Made by a program: the position numbers and the translations under genes | Source of the DNA: CATQHB01 sp965262595 | GTDB lineage: Bacteria; Chloroflexota; Dehalococcoidia; Lucifugimonadales; UBA3495 | Direction: 5' to 3' | DNA: 64,000 nucleotides | NCBI GenBank assembly: GCA_965262595.1 | Contig: OZ253548.1 | Coordinates: 2,170,001-2,234,000, forward strand | Part shown: one piece after another, positions 48,335-57,866 of the stretch | Layout: every line of letters begins with the position of its first letter | Numbering within the stretch: the first letter of the stretch is position 1 | The notes under the pieces: generated by a model | Databases searched by the model: none | Told to the model about the DNA's origin: nothing | What the model saw: only the letters and a program-made list of their open reading frames with translations

Positions 48335-48778
48335 CTATCCCCGGTTGTGGGTCTTGGTCTCGGCCCAGGCGATAATCTTGGGCAGGGCCGCGTTGACATC
48401 CCGCTGATCAACGTTGCGGGCGATGGAATCGGCCTGGCAACGAATCAGCATTATGGGCAGCCGGTTCCGAATCTTGTCCAGGGTCCAGGACAGGGAGTCG
48501 CCCTCGGCGGTAAAGTCCAGCTCCAGCCGGACGTTCTGGTCCATGGGCTTGTTGCGGTAGTGGTAGTGGGGGTTGATCCGGAAGCAGTCAAAGCGCAACA
48601 ACTCCCGGTCATCGCCCTCGATGTCGTTCCCGTACACGTGAAGGCAGATACCCTCGTCGTTCATCGCCCCGACATTGGTGCGGTATTCCAACCCGAAAGT
48701 AACCGCTCCCGCCTGGATAAGCTCCTCCGATCCTCCGGTAGTTCCTCCCATTTGAGCGTGCATCGCCTGCTGTGTCAT
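48335..48778 (-). CDS. Hypothetical protein
   Basis: 147 aa with GGAGG before the ATG and even codon use. Segments such as GAVTFGLEYRTNVGAMNDEGI, FDCFRINPHYHYRNKP and VRLELDFTAEGDSLSWTLDK suggest a compact alpha/beta protein with a His-rich turn (HYHY). I do not recognise a named family with certainty. Probably cytosolic. No functional partner nearby. Confidence 0.7.
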   Translation of the reverse strand: MTQQAMHAQMGGTTGGSEELIQAGAVTFGLEYRTNVGAMNDEGICLHVYGNDIEGDDRELLRFDCFRINPHYHYRNKPMDQNVRLELDFTAEGDSLSWTLDKIRNRLPIMLIRCQADSIARNVDQRDVNAALPKIIAWAETKTHNRG

Positions 48779-48868
48779 CTTACCTTCCTCCTTTTTTTGC
48801 TGGCCGATTAAAGACTCGATCGTCTATCGCCCACTTTGCCCTAATTCAACCTCCTATCTATCGGCATT

Positions 48869-50755
48869 CTATAGATGTGGTATTGTCACCTCGATACTGT
48901 TAGACAGTTTCTTTCCATCAGTCAAACAAATAGCGTCCACCGCTTCGCAGTTGGTTGTTCGTGCTAATGCAATCGTCATCGCTGCATCCTCAAGTGATTC
49001 GAACCGAATAACCCAGCTCTGATTGCTTCCACTTACCAGTCTGCTGGCCGTAATGATGCGTGCGTTTGTCGTCTGAAAGGCTGTATCACGCAATACGGTG
49101 TAACTCAGTCCATCGACGTTCTCGCTGAAATGAAGTTCAACGGCAATCGGGCCTGAACCATTGTGGCTGGCTGGTGCATTACGGAACTCAGCCGTTAGAG
49201 GCGGCTCAGACGTAGCCGTGGGCACCGGTGTATTCGTGGGTTGGGGTGCAGGCGTGGGTTGGGGTGCAGGCGTGGATTGGGGTGCAGGCGTGGATTGGGG
49301 TGCAGGCGTGGGTACTGCTTGACGTTGTGCGGTGGCATAATCGGTATTGAACTGTACCGCATATTTCTCTTTGCCCCATGGACCAAATCCCGAGGAATTG
49401 ATTGCTCGTATCTGAATCTCATATGCAGTGTTGGGTGTGAGACCAACGATGGTGTGTCCAACTCCCTCCGCATCGTCCGAGCCATCGACCGGTAAGTAAA
49501 CCAAAGCATCACCATTGTCTAGGCACTGGTCTCCGCGTACACGACTGATTTCCGTCCACCCCCCTGAGCTGGGCTCACGATAGCGAATGTCATAACTGTC
49601 AATTATGGGGCGTCCTGCATTAAACGGAGCGGTCCAGCACACTGTCGTATCACGTTTTCCCGCCGTAGCGGAGTCCTTTTCAACAACGGGTTTAATGACA
49701 CCATTCATCTCGACGGGAATGTCACTCATGTCTGTAATATCCAAAACGACCTTTTGGGTAGTGATTATTTGCTCATGGAGGTCATATACCTTTATTACGA
49801 AGTTGTGTTCTTGTTGTGTCTCGTAGTCAAACGTTATACCGGTAAAGAACACTTTCAGGGCGACCATTGCGTAATTTTTAATTTCTTCTTCGGGCGCGTA
49901 TTCTATCCAAACACGGTACCCCTTTTCGACGGCGCCCACCGTTGTGTCCAAAACAGCGACTTCTGTTATCAAATGGCCGCCGGGTACGTTTTCCCGTATC
50001 GCAATAACCCAATCACCATTCGCCGCCACTCTGCACTGGTATGGACATAAATCATCGCCATATTCATTTACAAGACTGGGATAGGCGGGGTTGCTTGGAT
50101 AGCCGTGCAGGCTGATTTTCCCGACCGCCGGTTGCCCGTCGGTATCGTGGGGGGTGTTGGTATATTCATTAAAATCACTACGGGTCTTGAGTCGGTTACC
50201 AATGGACCATCCGGGGCTACCGCTGTCAGCAACGTATTTGGTAATGGACATGGACATCGACGAGTCTTTGCCCACGGCAACGCGGTAGACGGTGGATGGT
50301 TCTAGGTGCAAATGCTGGGGGAGGTCATAGCTGAGTATAAACTCACTTCCTATCCCTGCTTTCGCCGTGCCGGCGCTGGGCCGACTCCACTTGGCTAGGC
50401 GCAGCCAATGCTTACTATAGGATGAAAATATGTCGGGATGGGGGTTCTTAACCCATAGCGATACTTCGGGCTGGTTGGCTACTTTACCCGCCGTAAGCGT
50501 AGCATTGGCAAAGGCTATATCCAGGCTGGTAAGTCCATACCCGGATGAGTTTGCTCCGGTGGTGAATTCTTGGGCATGATCCTTTGTGCGGTCGCTCGCA
50601 GATGTCTTTGCCTGTTTTATATTGCTGGTAAGCACATCAGAGGTCTTTTCTGCCAGCGCATCGTTGGAAGTCCCCATCGATATTGCTAAAACGAGGAACC
50701 CTGTTATCAAGAGCGTGGATGCAATAGCTATAGCGGCCGTTTTCCTTATACGCAT
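48869..50755 (-). CDS. Secreted/anchored surface protein with fibronectin III domain
   Basis: 628 aa. It has a signal peptide or N-terminal anchor (RKTAAIAIASTLLITGFLVLAISMG). A first beta domain (about 50-190, AQEFTTGANSSGYGLTSLDI) resembles choice-of-anchor domains. A second beta-rich region (about 190-360) holds VDPCPYQCR-like Cys. An FN3 domain follows (WTAPFNAGRPIIDSYDIRYR to GLTPNTAYEIQIRAIN). Then come a PTPAPQST repeat linker and a C-terminal Ig-like domain (ELHFSENVDGLSYTVLRD). It is probably an adhesin or matrix protein on the cell surface. The ATG at 50755 has AAGGAG upstream. Confidence 0.82.
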   Translation of the reverse strand: MRIRKTAAIAIASTLLITGFLVLAISMGTSNDALAEKTSDVLTSNIKQAKTSASDRTKDHAQEFTTGANSSGYGLTSLDIAFANATLTAGKVANQPEVSLWVKNPHPDIFSSYSKHWLRLAKWSRPSAGTAKAGIGSEFILSYDLPQHLHLEPSTVYRVAVGKDSSMSMSITKYVADSGSPGWSIGNRLKTRSDFNEYTNTPHDTDGQPAVGKISLHGYPSNPAYPSLVNEYGDDLCPYQCRVAANGDWVIAIRENVPGGHLITEVAVLDTTVGAVEKGYRVWIEYAPEEEIKNYAMVALKVFFTGITFDYETQQEHNFVIKVYDLHEQIITTQKVVLDITDMSDIPVEMNGVIKPVVEKDSATAGKRDTTVCWTAPFNAGRPIIDSYDIRYREPSSGGWTEISRVRGDQCLDNGDALVYLPVDGSDDAEGVGHTIVGLTPNTAYEIQIRAINSSGFGPWGKEKYAVQFNTDYATAQRQAVPTPAPQSTPAPQSTPAPQPTPAPQPTNTPVPTATSEPPLTAEFRNAPASHNGSGPIAVELHFSENVDGLSYTVLRDTAFQTTNARIITASRLVSGSNQSWVIRFESLEDAAMTIALARTTNCEAVDAICLTDGKKLSNSIEVTIPHL

Positions 50756-50970
50756 AACAACTCCTTCAACAACATGTTTCTGAATGACTTGGTAGTGCAT
50801 GATGCCAAGACCTAACCATATTTGCCAATCCTTTTGGGAATTATATAGGAAATACCCATATAATTCCCTAATTATACTATTGAAAAGCGTCAGCGCAACC
50901 CTAAAGGCGCCAATTTTCGTAATTGTTTAAGGCCGGAGCCGGAAGGTTACGGAATTAGCCGCCCCAGCCC

Positions 50971-51072
50971 GGGTGTTTATCCCTACCCGTCGTTCCTGCG
51001 AAGGCAGGAACGACGGGGTGAACGACGGGGTGAACGACGGGGTGAAGGCGCTGGCTTTAATGACTTATTCAG
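50971..51072 (+). mobile_element. MITE-like element, copy D, with internal duplication
   Basis: It matches the middle and right end of copy A (CGTCGTTCCTGCGAAGGCAG...) and ends with an intact GACTTATTCAG. The segment AACGACGGGGTG is tandemly triplicated. The left end is missing. Confidence 0.7.
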
Positions 51073-51109
51073 AGTATCTCTGGAAGCCCCGGATTGGCCC
51101 TTCCGATTC

Positions 51110-51270
51110 CGCCCCCGCGGCCGTCATTCCGGAGACATCCGGAACCCAGCGAATCCTTGGCCCAGGCGAATTATCCTATGGTCAGACGGCCTGGATTCCT
51201 ACCTGCGCCGGAAAGACGATTGCCGGGGGACTTGGGTCGCCCAAACGCGATTGCCCCGGGGCGTGGGCAG
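51110..51270. repeat. REP-like palindromic element (family 2) copy
   Basis: CATTCCGGAGACATCCGGAA, then GCCTGGATTCC and TGCGCCGGAAAGACGATTGC, are in inverse orientation to 33895-34050. The gap 50756-51384 holds this, copy D and an AT-rich stretch (50815-50890), probably the promoter of the surface protein. No gene. Confidence 0.6.
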
Positions 51271-51384
51271 TACATTTTGTCGTGAAGCGGTAAGTCGAGT
51301 ATAATCCCGAATAATTTTATGTAAATTAACTCAAACTTGACCGAAGGTCTTCAACTTAACGTCAACCGCGGTAAGAGCGTCATT

Positions 51385-52260
51385 ATGGCAGCGTCAACAA
51401 AGTTAAAAATTGCGGCCTTGAGCGTCCTTGGTTCCTTATTCGTCCTGGGGTTCCTCTTCCTGTTCCTCCGCAGCAGCGGGGACACGCCGCTGGAGTTAAC
51501 CGACATTGACCCGGCAGCCGTGGCTACGATAGGGACGATAGGGACGATAGGGACGATAGGGACGATAGGGACGATAGGGACGACGGAGACGGCGGAGACG
51601 TTGGCGGCTCCGGCCCGGCCCGGCTACGCCACCGCCGCCAACGCCGCAGCAAATAGCCGGCCCGAAGCCGCCGCGGAACCGTTGTTGCGGGTATATATCT
51701 CCGGGGCGGTAAAGAATCCGGATGTCTATACTTTACAGCCGGGCGACCGCCTGGTGGACGCAGTGCAAGCCGCCGGTGGGGCCACCGCCGGGGCCAACCT
51801 GAACGCCGTCAACCTGGCGATACGGGTGCAGGACGAGGGATATTACTACCTACCCCTAAAGGAGACGTTGCCGGGGCCGGCAGCGCAATTATCGGCGGAA
51901 CCGCCGCCGGCAGTGGCGGCCATCACCGCCAATCTAATCACCGGAGAGCTGCCCAACACCACCGCCGCCGATCCCAATTCCAATCCCAATTCCAATCCCA
52001 ATTCCAATCCCAATTCCAATCCCAATCCCAATTCCAATCCCAATAAGTTGGAGGACGGGCAGATTAACATCAACATTGCGTCCGGCCAACAGTTGGAGAC
52101 GCTGCCGGGTATTGGAACGGTGCGTGCCCAGGCTATCATCGCTTACCGCGAGCAGCATGGGCCGTTCCACGCCATCGAAGAGATTACCGACGTACCCGGA
52201 ATCGGCCCGGGACTGTACGATAATATGCAGCACCTGATAACCGTAGGGAACTCGCCCTAG
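51385..52260 (+). CDS. comEA: ComEA-like DNA-binding competence protein
   Basis: 291 aa. It has an N-terminal membrane anchor (LGSLFVLGFLFLFLRS), a TIGTIG repeat, a SLBB-type domain (LLRVYISGAVKNPDVYTLQPG), an NSNPNSNP repeat linker and C-terminal double helix-hairpin-helix motifs (LPGIGTVRAQAIIAYR, VPGIGPGLYDNM). ComEA binds incoming double-stranded DNA outside the membrane. It is followed 38 bp later by comEC. Both low-complexity stretches come from in-frame tandem repeats. Confidence 0.93.
   Translation: MAASTKLKIAALSVLGSLFVLGFLFLFLRSSGDTPLELTDIDPAAVATIGTIGTIGTIGTIGTIGTTETAETLAAPARPGYATAANAAANSRPEAAAEPLLRVYISGAVKNPDVYTLQPGDRLVDAVQAAGGATAGANLNAVNLAIRVQDEGYYYLPLKETLPGPAAQLSAEPPPAVAAITANLITGELPNTTAADPNSNPNSNPNSNPNSNPNPNSNPNKLEDGQININIASGQQLETLPGIGTVRAQAIIAYREQHGPFHAIEEITDVPGIGPGLYDNMQHLITVGNSP
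51525..52046 (+). repeat. Two in-frame tandem repeats in comEA
   Basis: GGGACGATA repeated about six times (51525-51580), giving TIGTIG. AATTCCAATCCC repeated about six times (51974-52046), giving NSNP. Both unit lengths are multiples of three. Confidence 0.85.
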
Positions 52261-52298
52261 CCGCGCATCGCCGGAAATGACCTGAGAATGACCCAAAT

Positions 52299-55277
52299 AT
52301 GAAACTGGCATCCCTGGCGGCGGCCTGGCTGGGCGGCCTGGCCCTGGCTTATCGGTGGTACGACGCCGACCCCGGCCCGACGCTGCTGTTGGCCGTCGCC
52401 GCCTTGGTCTTGGCCCTGATCCTGCGCCTGGCCCGGCTGGACCGCCAATTGCCTCGCCAACTGCCCCGCCAACTGCCCGGTCAATCGCCCGGTCAATCGC
52501 TCCGTCAATCGTTCCGTCAATCGCTCCGTCAACTAGCTCAGCGACTACTTCACCGGCTGACCAGTTGGATAGTATCCCCCTGGCCCGCCCTGCTGTTGGC
52601 CCTGCTCTTCCTGGGCTTGTGGCGGTATGAAACCGTCGAAACTCCCCCGCCTTCCCTGGTCGCCCAATCCGAACAGCAGGCAACCCTGCGGGGACGAATT
52701 GTCAACGACCCGGAGGCCACCGCTACCCGCATCAAGTTCCGGCTGGAGGTCTGGGCCATCGACCGGGGCCGAAACGAGCTTGGACAAAATAAGGTTCGGC
52801 AGACCGTTACGCCGCGGAATTGGGAGCCGCAGTCCGGGAAAGTTCTGGTTTACGCCGACCCGCCGCATTCGCTGGTAAGGGAGCGCGAGTCTCCCTATTT
52901 CCGCTATGGCGACCGGCTGGAACTTGCGGGTACCCTGCAACGGCCCCGGCCCTTTGCCGGGTTTGACTACCCGGCCTATCTGGAAAGCCTGGACATCTAC
53001 GGAATCATGTGGACGCGGGAGGCGGTATGGCTTGCCGACCGGGAGGGCAAAGACAGCGATTTTGGCGATGGCAACGCGGACGGCGACAACGCCATTAGCT
53101 ATGACGGCAACGAGTACGGCAACGAGGACGGCAACGAGTACGGCAACGGGTACGGGGACGGTTTCCTATTCCGAGCCGGTACCGCCGGGCGGGCCGGTAT
53201 TTACGATTTAAGGCGCAAGCTGGCTAAAAGTCTGGATTCCGCCCTGCCGCCATCCCAGGCCGCCCTGGCGCAGGGCTTGCTGCTGGGGCTGCGGGGGCAA
53301 CTGCCGGATGCGGCGGTGGAAAACTTCCGGCAGACCGGCACATCCCACCTGCTAGCCATTTCCGGCCTGCACCTGGGGATATTGCTGGCCCTGTCGGTAG
53401 GACTCTTCAGCCGGATATTTGGCCGGCACACGCCGCTTTACCTGCTGCTGGCCCTGGCCCTCATCTGGCTGTATGCGTTAATCAGCGGAGCGCCGGCGTC
53501 AGTGGTGCGGGCGGCGATTATGGGCAGCATATACCTGTTCGTCCTGGCCCTGGGCCGCCCCCGGGATACACTGTTGCCGGCCCTGGCCCTGAGCGCAGTG
53601 GCAATGACCGCCCTAAACCCGCAAATAATTTCCCAGATTGCCTTTCAACTCAGCTTCGCCGCCATGGCCGGCATCGTCCTGGCCCTGCCCGGGCAGGCGG
53701 CGGTCTCGGAATCCATTGTCAACCGCTTTAGCCGCGTCAGCCAAATCAGCCGCCCCAACGGCGGCAACAACAATAATCACAACGGTCTATGGGGGCGGTG
53801 GCAGCAGTGGCAGCGATGGAGTCCCTGGGTTGGCTACCTGCTGGGCTGGACTGCCGCCGGGGTCATAATTTCGGTGGCGGCTACGCTGGCAACCTTTCCC
53901 CTGGTGGCGTTCAACTTCAAGCAACTGCCGCTGCTGGGCATACCGACTACCATCCTGGCTACGCCCCTGCTGCCCTTTGCGCTAATCGGCTCCCTGGCCG
54001 CCGCCCTGGCCGGGCTGGTACACCCGGTATTGGGGCAAATAATCGGCGGGCCGGCCTCGATTCCCCTGTCGGCCCTGCTGAAACTGGTGGAGCTGGTTCC
54101 CGGCTGGACCGTGACCGGAAATTGGGACAACTCCGGCCTGGTCTGGGTCTGGTATATAACTTTGGCGCTAATATTGCTGTTGGTTAACAGCCGGGCCTTC
54201 GGGCAATGGATTTCCGGGCGTTGGAGCTTTGGCTCCGGAACGATAGGAGGGGATAACCGCCCGGTAAACCGGCCCACGGAATACTCCCCCAACCCTCCGG
54301 CCATATCGGCAGCGTTCCGGCGGCAGTCTTTCGGCGCCTACTTGAGCCTGGCGGGTATTGCCCTCATTCTGGCAGTATCCGGCATCTACCTGTGGGTGGA
54401 AATTTTCAACGGCTCCGACGGCAGGCTGCACGTTTACTTCTTCGACGTCGGCCAGGGGGACAGTACCTTGATCGTAACGCCCCAAGGGCGGCAAGTATTG
54501 GTGGACGGCGGGCCGGAAATCGGGAGCGCGACCCGCGCGTTGTCCGGCCCCCTGTCCCCCTGGGACCGCCGCCTGGACCTGGTGATACTAACTCACCTGG
54601 ACGCCGACCACAGCCGCGGCTTGCTGAAGGCGCTGGAAACTTACCGGGTGGACGCGGTTTTGGTCGGCGCCAAAGATGAGGACAGCTTCCTTTACCCCCA
54701 GTGGCGGCAGGCGGTGGAGCGGCAGGAACATCGTCCAGCCTACCTGACCGCCGGCCAGACGATCACGCTGGAGGAGGGCATAACGCTGGAAACAGTGCAC
54801 CCTCCGGCGGAAAAAACCGCGTCGGAAAAAACCGCGGCGGAAACAGATGCCGGGCGGAATAATCCCGCCGTCCGGCGGCCTGCCCCGGACTGGAATGCCG
54901 ACATTCGGAACGCAAACAATAAAAGCGTGGTGCTCCGGCTGGTCTATGGTGAGGTCAGCTTTCTGCTGACCGGGGATATTGAACTGGAGGCGGAACGGTA
55001 CCTGGTCCGCACCGCCCCTAATCTGGAGAGCCGGGTGTTCAAAGTAGCCCATCACGGCAGCAAGACCTCCACCACTCCGGCCTTTCTGCGGGCGGTCAAT
55101 CCTCGGTGGGCGGTTATTTCCGCCGGACGAGATAACCCCTACGGCCACCCTCACCCTTCGGTGCTGGCCCGGCTGGAAGCGGCAGTGGGGCCGTCGGGCA
55201 TTTATCAGACGGCAAACCAGGGAACAATTGAATTCAGCACCGACGGCTTCCGTATTTGGGTGAAAACGGAACGGTGA
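52299..55277 (+). CDS. comEC: ComEC/Rec2 DNA-uptake channel
   Basis: 992 aa. The first TM helices are followed by an OB-like domain (ATLRGRIVNDPEATATRIKF). The Competence domain follows, with many TM segments (GTSHLLAISGLHLGILLAL is the family signature). A C-terminal metallo-beta-lactamase domain comes last: FFDVGQGDSTLI, LTHLDADHSRG, VAHHGSKTSTTP. It carries single-stranded DNA across the membrane; the lactamase domain may degrade the second strand. In-frame repeats give LPRQLPRQ (52448-52530) and GNEYGNEDG (53090-53160). With comEA it suggests natural competence. Confidence 0.94.
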   Translation: MKLASLAAAWLGGLALAYRWYDADPGPTLLLAVAALVLALILRLARLDRQLPRQLPRQLPGQSPGQSLRQSFRQSLRQLAQRLLHRLTSWIVSPWPALLLALLFLGLWRYETVETPPPSLVAQSEQQATLRGRIVNDPEATATRIKFRLEVWAIDRGRNELGQNKVRQTVTPRNWEPQSGKVLVYADPPHSLVRERESPYFRYGDRLELAGTLQRPRPFAGFDYPAYLESLDIYGIMWTREAVWLADREGKDSDFGDGNADGDNAISYDGNEYGNEDGNEYGNGYGDGFLFRAGTAGRAGIYDLRRKLAKSLDSALPPSQAALAQGLLLGLRGQLPDAAVENFRQTGTSHLLAISGLHLGILLALSVGLFSRIFGRHTPLYLLLALALIWLYALISGAPASVVRAAIMGSIYLFVLALGRPRDTLLPALALSAVAMTALNPQIISQIAFQLSFAAMAGIVLALPGQAAVSESIVNRFSRVSQISRPNGGNNNNHNGLWGRWQQWQRWSPWVGYLLGWTAAGVIISVAATLATFPLVAFNFKQLPLLGIPTTILATPLLPFALIGSLAAALAGLVHPVLGQIIGGPASIPLSALLKLVELVPGWTVTGNWDNSGLVWVWYITLALILLLVNSRAFGQWISGRWSFGSGTIGGDNRPVNRPTEYSPNPPAISAAFRRQSFGAYLSLAGIALILAVSGIYLWVEIFNGSDGRLHVYFFDVGQGDSTLIVTPQGRQVLVDGGPEIGSATRALSGPLSPWDRRLDLVILTHLDADHSRGLLKALETYRVDAVLVGAKDEDSFLYPQWRQAVERQEHRPAYLTAGQTITLEEGITLETVHPPAEKTASEKTAAETDAGRNNPAVRRPAPDWNADIRNANNKSVVLRLVYGEVSFLLTGDIELEAERYLVRTAPNLESRVFKVAHHGSKTSTTPAFLRAVNPRWAVISAGRDNPYGHPHPSVLARLEAAVGPSGIYQTANQGTIEFSTDGFRIWVKTER

Positions 55278-55289
55278 CCTTTGCGCCGG

Positions 55290-55642
55290 AGCCACCGGGG
55301 CCGGACGCCTCCGGTAAAACCGGGAGGACTTTGTTTGGCAAGTTCTTCGGGGACAAAGGCTACCTCTCCCAACCGCTCTTTGACCAACTGCTGGCCCAAG
55401 GCTTGGAGTTAATCACGCCCAGGGGCAAGAACATGAAGCAGCGGACGCTGCCCCTGGAGGACCAACTGCGGTTGCGCCAACGGTCGATTATTGAGACCAT
55501 CAACGACCAACTGAAGAATATTTCCCAAATTGAACATGCCAGGCATCGCAGTGTGGCTAACTTCCTGGTCAACCTGCTCTGCGGCTTGATTGCCTACTGT
55601 CACCAACCGAAAAAGCCTGCGCTCCACCTCTCCCACTCCTAG
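55290..55642 (+). mobile_element. IS982-family transposase remnant (3' part)
   Basis: The frame encodes TLFGKFFGDKGYLSQPLFDQ, ELITPRGKNMKQRTLPLEDQ and IIETINDQLKNISQIEHARH, then QPKKP. This is the C-terminal third of an IS982-type DDE transposase, including the last acidic residue region (IIETIND). The N-terminal two thirds are absent; upstream sequence is comEC. Left inverted repeat not found. Inactive. Confidence 0.85.
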
Positions 55643-55818
55643 ATTCAGCTTCTGTCTCAATCCTGATAGCATTCCCGAACTCAGGGTAGATACAAACAGA
55701 TGGCAGCTTATGCTGCAAAATCTTGACTCTGTTGGATAGTGTTGGTACACTTTGGATACACAAGATGAACACCTTTTCCGAACAGTGTCGACGAGCTCAC
55801 AGGTAATAGGAGAGAGAA

Positions 55819-56118
55819 ATGTACGGGAGGAAAATGGCAACCGTAAGTTTCAATGCGGAAGTATCGTTAGAAATGCGGGATGACCATTGGGCCGCCTATG
55901 TTGAACCTTTTGGAATAACGGTTTACGGCGATACCAAGACAGAGACCGAGAGTCGGCTTAATCAGGGGATTGAATTCTTTTTGAAATACGCCCCAAACAT
56001 TCGGAAATATCTGGATTCCCACGGCATCCCTCATTACATCACCGAGGACGATGAAACAAATGCCGTTCGCCGCACCTATCCCGTAAGTGCGCGCGTGGAG
56101 AGCCCGATGTATGCCTGA
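55819..56118 (+). CDS. HicB-like antitoxin
   Basis: 99 aa with the partial RNase-H-like HicB fold: VSLEMRDDHWAAYVEPFGITVYGDT, then a helix (SRLNQGIEFFLKYAPNIRKYL). AGGAGAG precedes the ATG at 55819; an internal ATG (55834, after GGGAGG) is also possible. It overlaps the next gene by 8 bp, as in antitoxin-toxin pairs. The DNA-binding part is not obvious. Confidence 0.65.
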   Translation: MYGRKMATVSFNAEVSLEMRDDHWAAYVEPFGITVYGDTKTETESRLNQGIEFFLKYAPNIRKYLDSHGIPHYITEDDETNAVRRTYPVSARVESPMYA

Positions 56119-56341
56119 TCCCATTTCCAAAGACGCGACTGTCGCCACCTTCCTCCGTATTGGATACGAAATTCTTGCTGAGGAAGGTGGCTTTATTATG
56201 TTCTCCGACCCGGCTTATCCGGTACGTCCCCTAACGATTGACTTCAGCCGGGGAGAAATTGCGTGGGTTGATTTCCAGAGGCAATTGGAATACGAGGGCA
56301 TCGATGTGGCGAGATTCCTTGCCGAGTTAGAGTCCTTCTGA
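56111..56341 (+). CDS. HicA-like partner protein
   Basis: 76 aa starting MPDPISKDATVATFLRIGYE. The pattern (LRIGYEILAEEGGFIMFSDP ... PLTIDFSRGEIAWVDFQRQL) resembles the HicA alpha-beta fold. However, the usual catalytic His in a GSH motif is replaced (GGFIMF), so mRNA-interferase activity is doubtful. It overlaps the preceding HicB-like gene. Confidence 0.55.
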   Translation: MPDPISKDATVATFLRIGYEILAEEGGFIMFSDPAYPVRPLTIDFSRGEIAWVDFQRQLEYEGIDVARFLAELESF

Positions 56342-56608
56342 TAACCCATACGAGGATTCCACCTGTACACCTTTTGTTGCTCCTTTATCTCGCTCGGGAC
56401 TGACCTCAACCTATTGCCGAGCTAGAATCTCAAATAGGTTGCTCATTTTGGTTCTTCGCCGCTGCACCCCTCAGCATAACAAAAGCAACCCCCCGAAACA
56501 TCAACTAAACCACCCTCCCGTATAATCGGTAAGGACGGAAATCATCGCAGAAATAGACAACGTACACTCGCCGGAAGGCCACCAAAGCACCAGTAAGGAG
56601 TCCCAACC

Positions 56609-57355
56609 TTGACCAGAGACGCCACCAGAAGCGACGGACGGCGGTGGGACGAACCCCGCCGGATAACCATTACCCCCGGCTATCAGCAGTTTGCCGAGGG
56701 GTCGGCGCTAATTGAAACCGGGCTTACCAAGGTGCTTTGCGCCGCATCGCTGGACGAACGGGTGCCGACTTTTTTGCGGGGACAGGGACAGGGCTGGGTT
56801 ACCGCCGAGTATAATATGCTGCCCCGTTCCACCAATACCCGGACGCCCCGGGACCGGGACACGGGCCAGATCAGCGGCCGCTCTCAGGAAATCCAGCGGC
56901 TTATCGGCCGTTCCCTGCGCGCCGTCACCGACCTGGAAGCCCTGGGCGAGCGCACCGTGCAGCTTGATTGCGACGTGATTCAGGCCGACGGCGGCACCCG
57001 TACCGCAGCGATAACCGGAGCCTACGTGGCCCTTTACCAAGCCCTGAAGATGCTGGTGGATAACCGGATTTTGCGCCGTGTGCCCCTGCGCAGCGCCGTG
57101 GCCGCCGTCAGCGTGGGGCTGGTGGACGATGCGCTGCTGCTGGATTTGTGCTACCGGGAGGACTTCGGCGCCCAGGTGGATTTCAACGTGGTAATGACCG
57201 ACCGGGGTGAGCTGGTAGAGCTTCAGGGGGCTACCGAGGCCGCGCCCTTCCCCCGACGGCGAGTGGACGAGGTGCTCGCCCTGGCCGCCCGGGGAATGGA
57301 GCCGTTGTTCGCCGCCCAACGTCAGGCGATTGGGCAGTTGAGGGTCAGGGGTTGA
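56609..57355 (+). CDS. rph: RNase PH
   Basis: 248 aa. The family signatures are RDATRSDGRRWDEPRRITI, GWVTAEYNMLPRST, GRSQEIQRLIGRSLRAVTDL, LDCDVIQADGGTRTAAITGA and DFNVVMTDRGELVELQG. It is a phosphorolytic 3'-5' exoribonuclease that trims tRNA 3' ends. The start is a TTG at 56609 with AAGGAG upstream. Length is normal. It overlaps the convergent hicB gene by 11 bp. Confidence 0.95.
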   Translation: MTRDATRSDGRRWDEPRRITITPGYQQFAEGSALIETGLTKVLCAASLDERVPTFLRGQGQGWVTAEYNMLPRSTNTRTPRDRDTGQISGRSQEIQRLIGRSLRAVTDLEALGERTVQLDCDVIQADGGTRTAAITGAYVALYQALKMLVDNRILRRVPLRSAVAAVSVGLVDDALLLDLCYREDFGAQVDFNVVMTDRGELVELQGATEAAPFPRRRVDEVLALAARGMEPLFAAQRQAIGQLRVRG

Positions 57356-57563
57356 CGATCAATGGTTTCTTGGGTTCGGTGCCGTCTTCCAGGCAAGCCT
57401 CAAGGTAAATATCTACCGATATACAAAACTCCCGGTAGAGTTGTTCCTCATCTTCGGCTTCAAAAGTCACGATAGAATACGCCCCAGAGTTTATTACCCA
57501 CCCACAGTAAACCTCTGCAAGGTCATCTAACTCTACTTCTGCAATATAACCTTTATATTCCAT
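57345..57563 (-). CDS. hicB: HicB antitoxin
   Basis: 72 aa: MEYKGYIAEVELDDLAEVYCGWVINS is typical of short HicB antitoxins; the C-terminal LEACLEDGTEPKKP also fits. Its start overlaps the hicA stop (TGATG), so the pair is coupled. HicB neutralises HicA and usually represses the operon. Confidence 0.85.
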   Translation of the reverse strand: MEYKGYIAEVELDDLAEVYCGWVINSGAYSIVTFEAEDEEQLYREFCISVDIYLEACLEDGTEPKKPLIVNP

Positions 57564-57823
57564 CAGGGCTTGACTCCTATAGCGACCAGAAATCCGGCGA
57601 TTCTTCTAACCACCGCCCTTAACAAGTATGGCCGAGGATGGGGACGATGAACAACGGCCTTTTCATTTCCCTTACTCAGCAGTACCCGAGACCCGGCCCG
57701 CTCCAGGACTTCCACATCCAACGCTATCAGCAGCGACTCAACGTCAGCCCAACGTATGTCGGATGGCGTCGGCGTGGCGAAGATCCGCTCCAGTGTACGC
57801 CGGTGCCTTGAACGTATATCCAT
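57563..57823 (-). CDS. hicA: HicA-like toxin
   Basis: 86 aa: RHRRTLERIFATPTPSDIRW, then VESLLIALDVEVLERAGSRVLL and HRPHPRPY, is the HicA pattern (toxin, mRNA interferase). The catalytic His position after GSR/GSH is replaced by Val (GSRVLL), as in some HicA-like proteins. Activity is inferred. Confidence 0.8.
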   Translation of the reverse strand: MDIRSRHRRTLERIFATPTPSDIRWADVESLLIALDVEVLERAGSRVLLSKGNEKAVVHRPHPRPYLLRAVVRRIAGFLVAIGVKP

Positions 57824-57866
57824 TTTATACTAAAAAGCTCCGGGGCACATATCCACAACCAGGACC

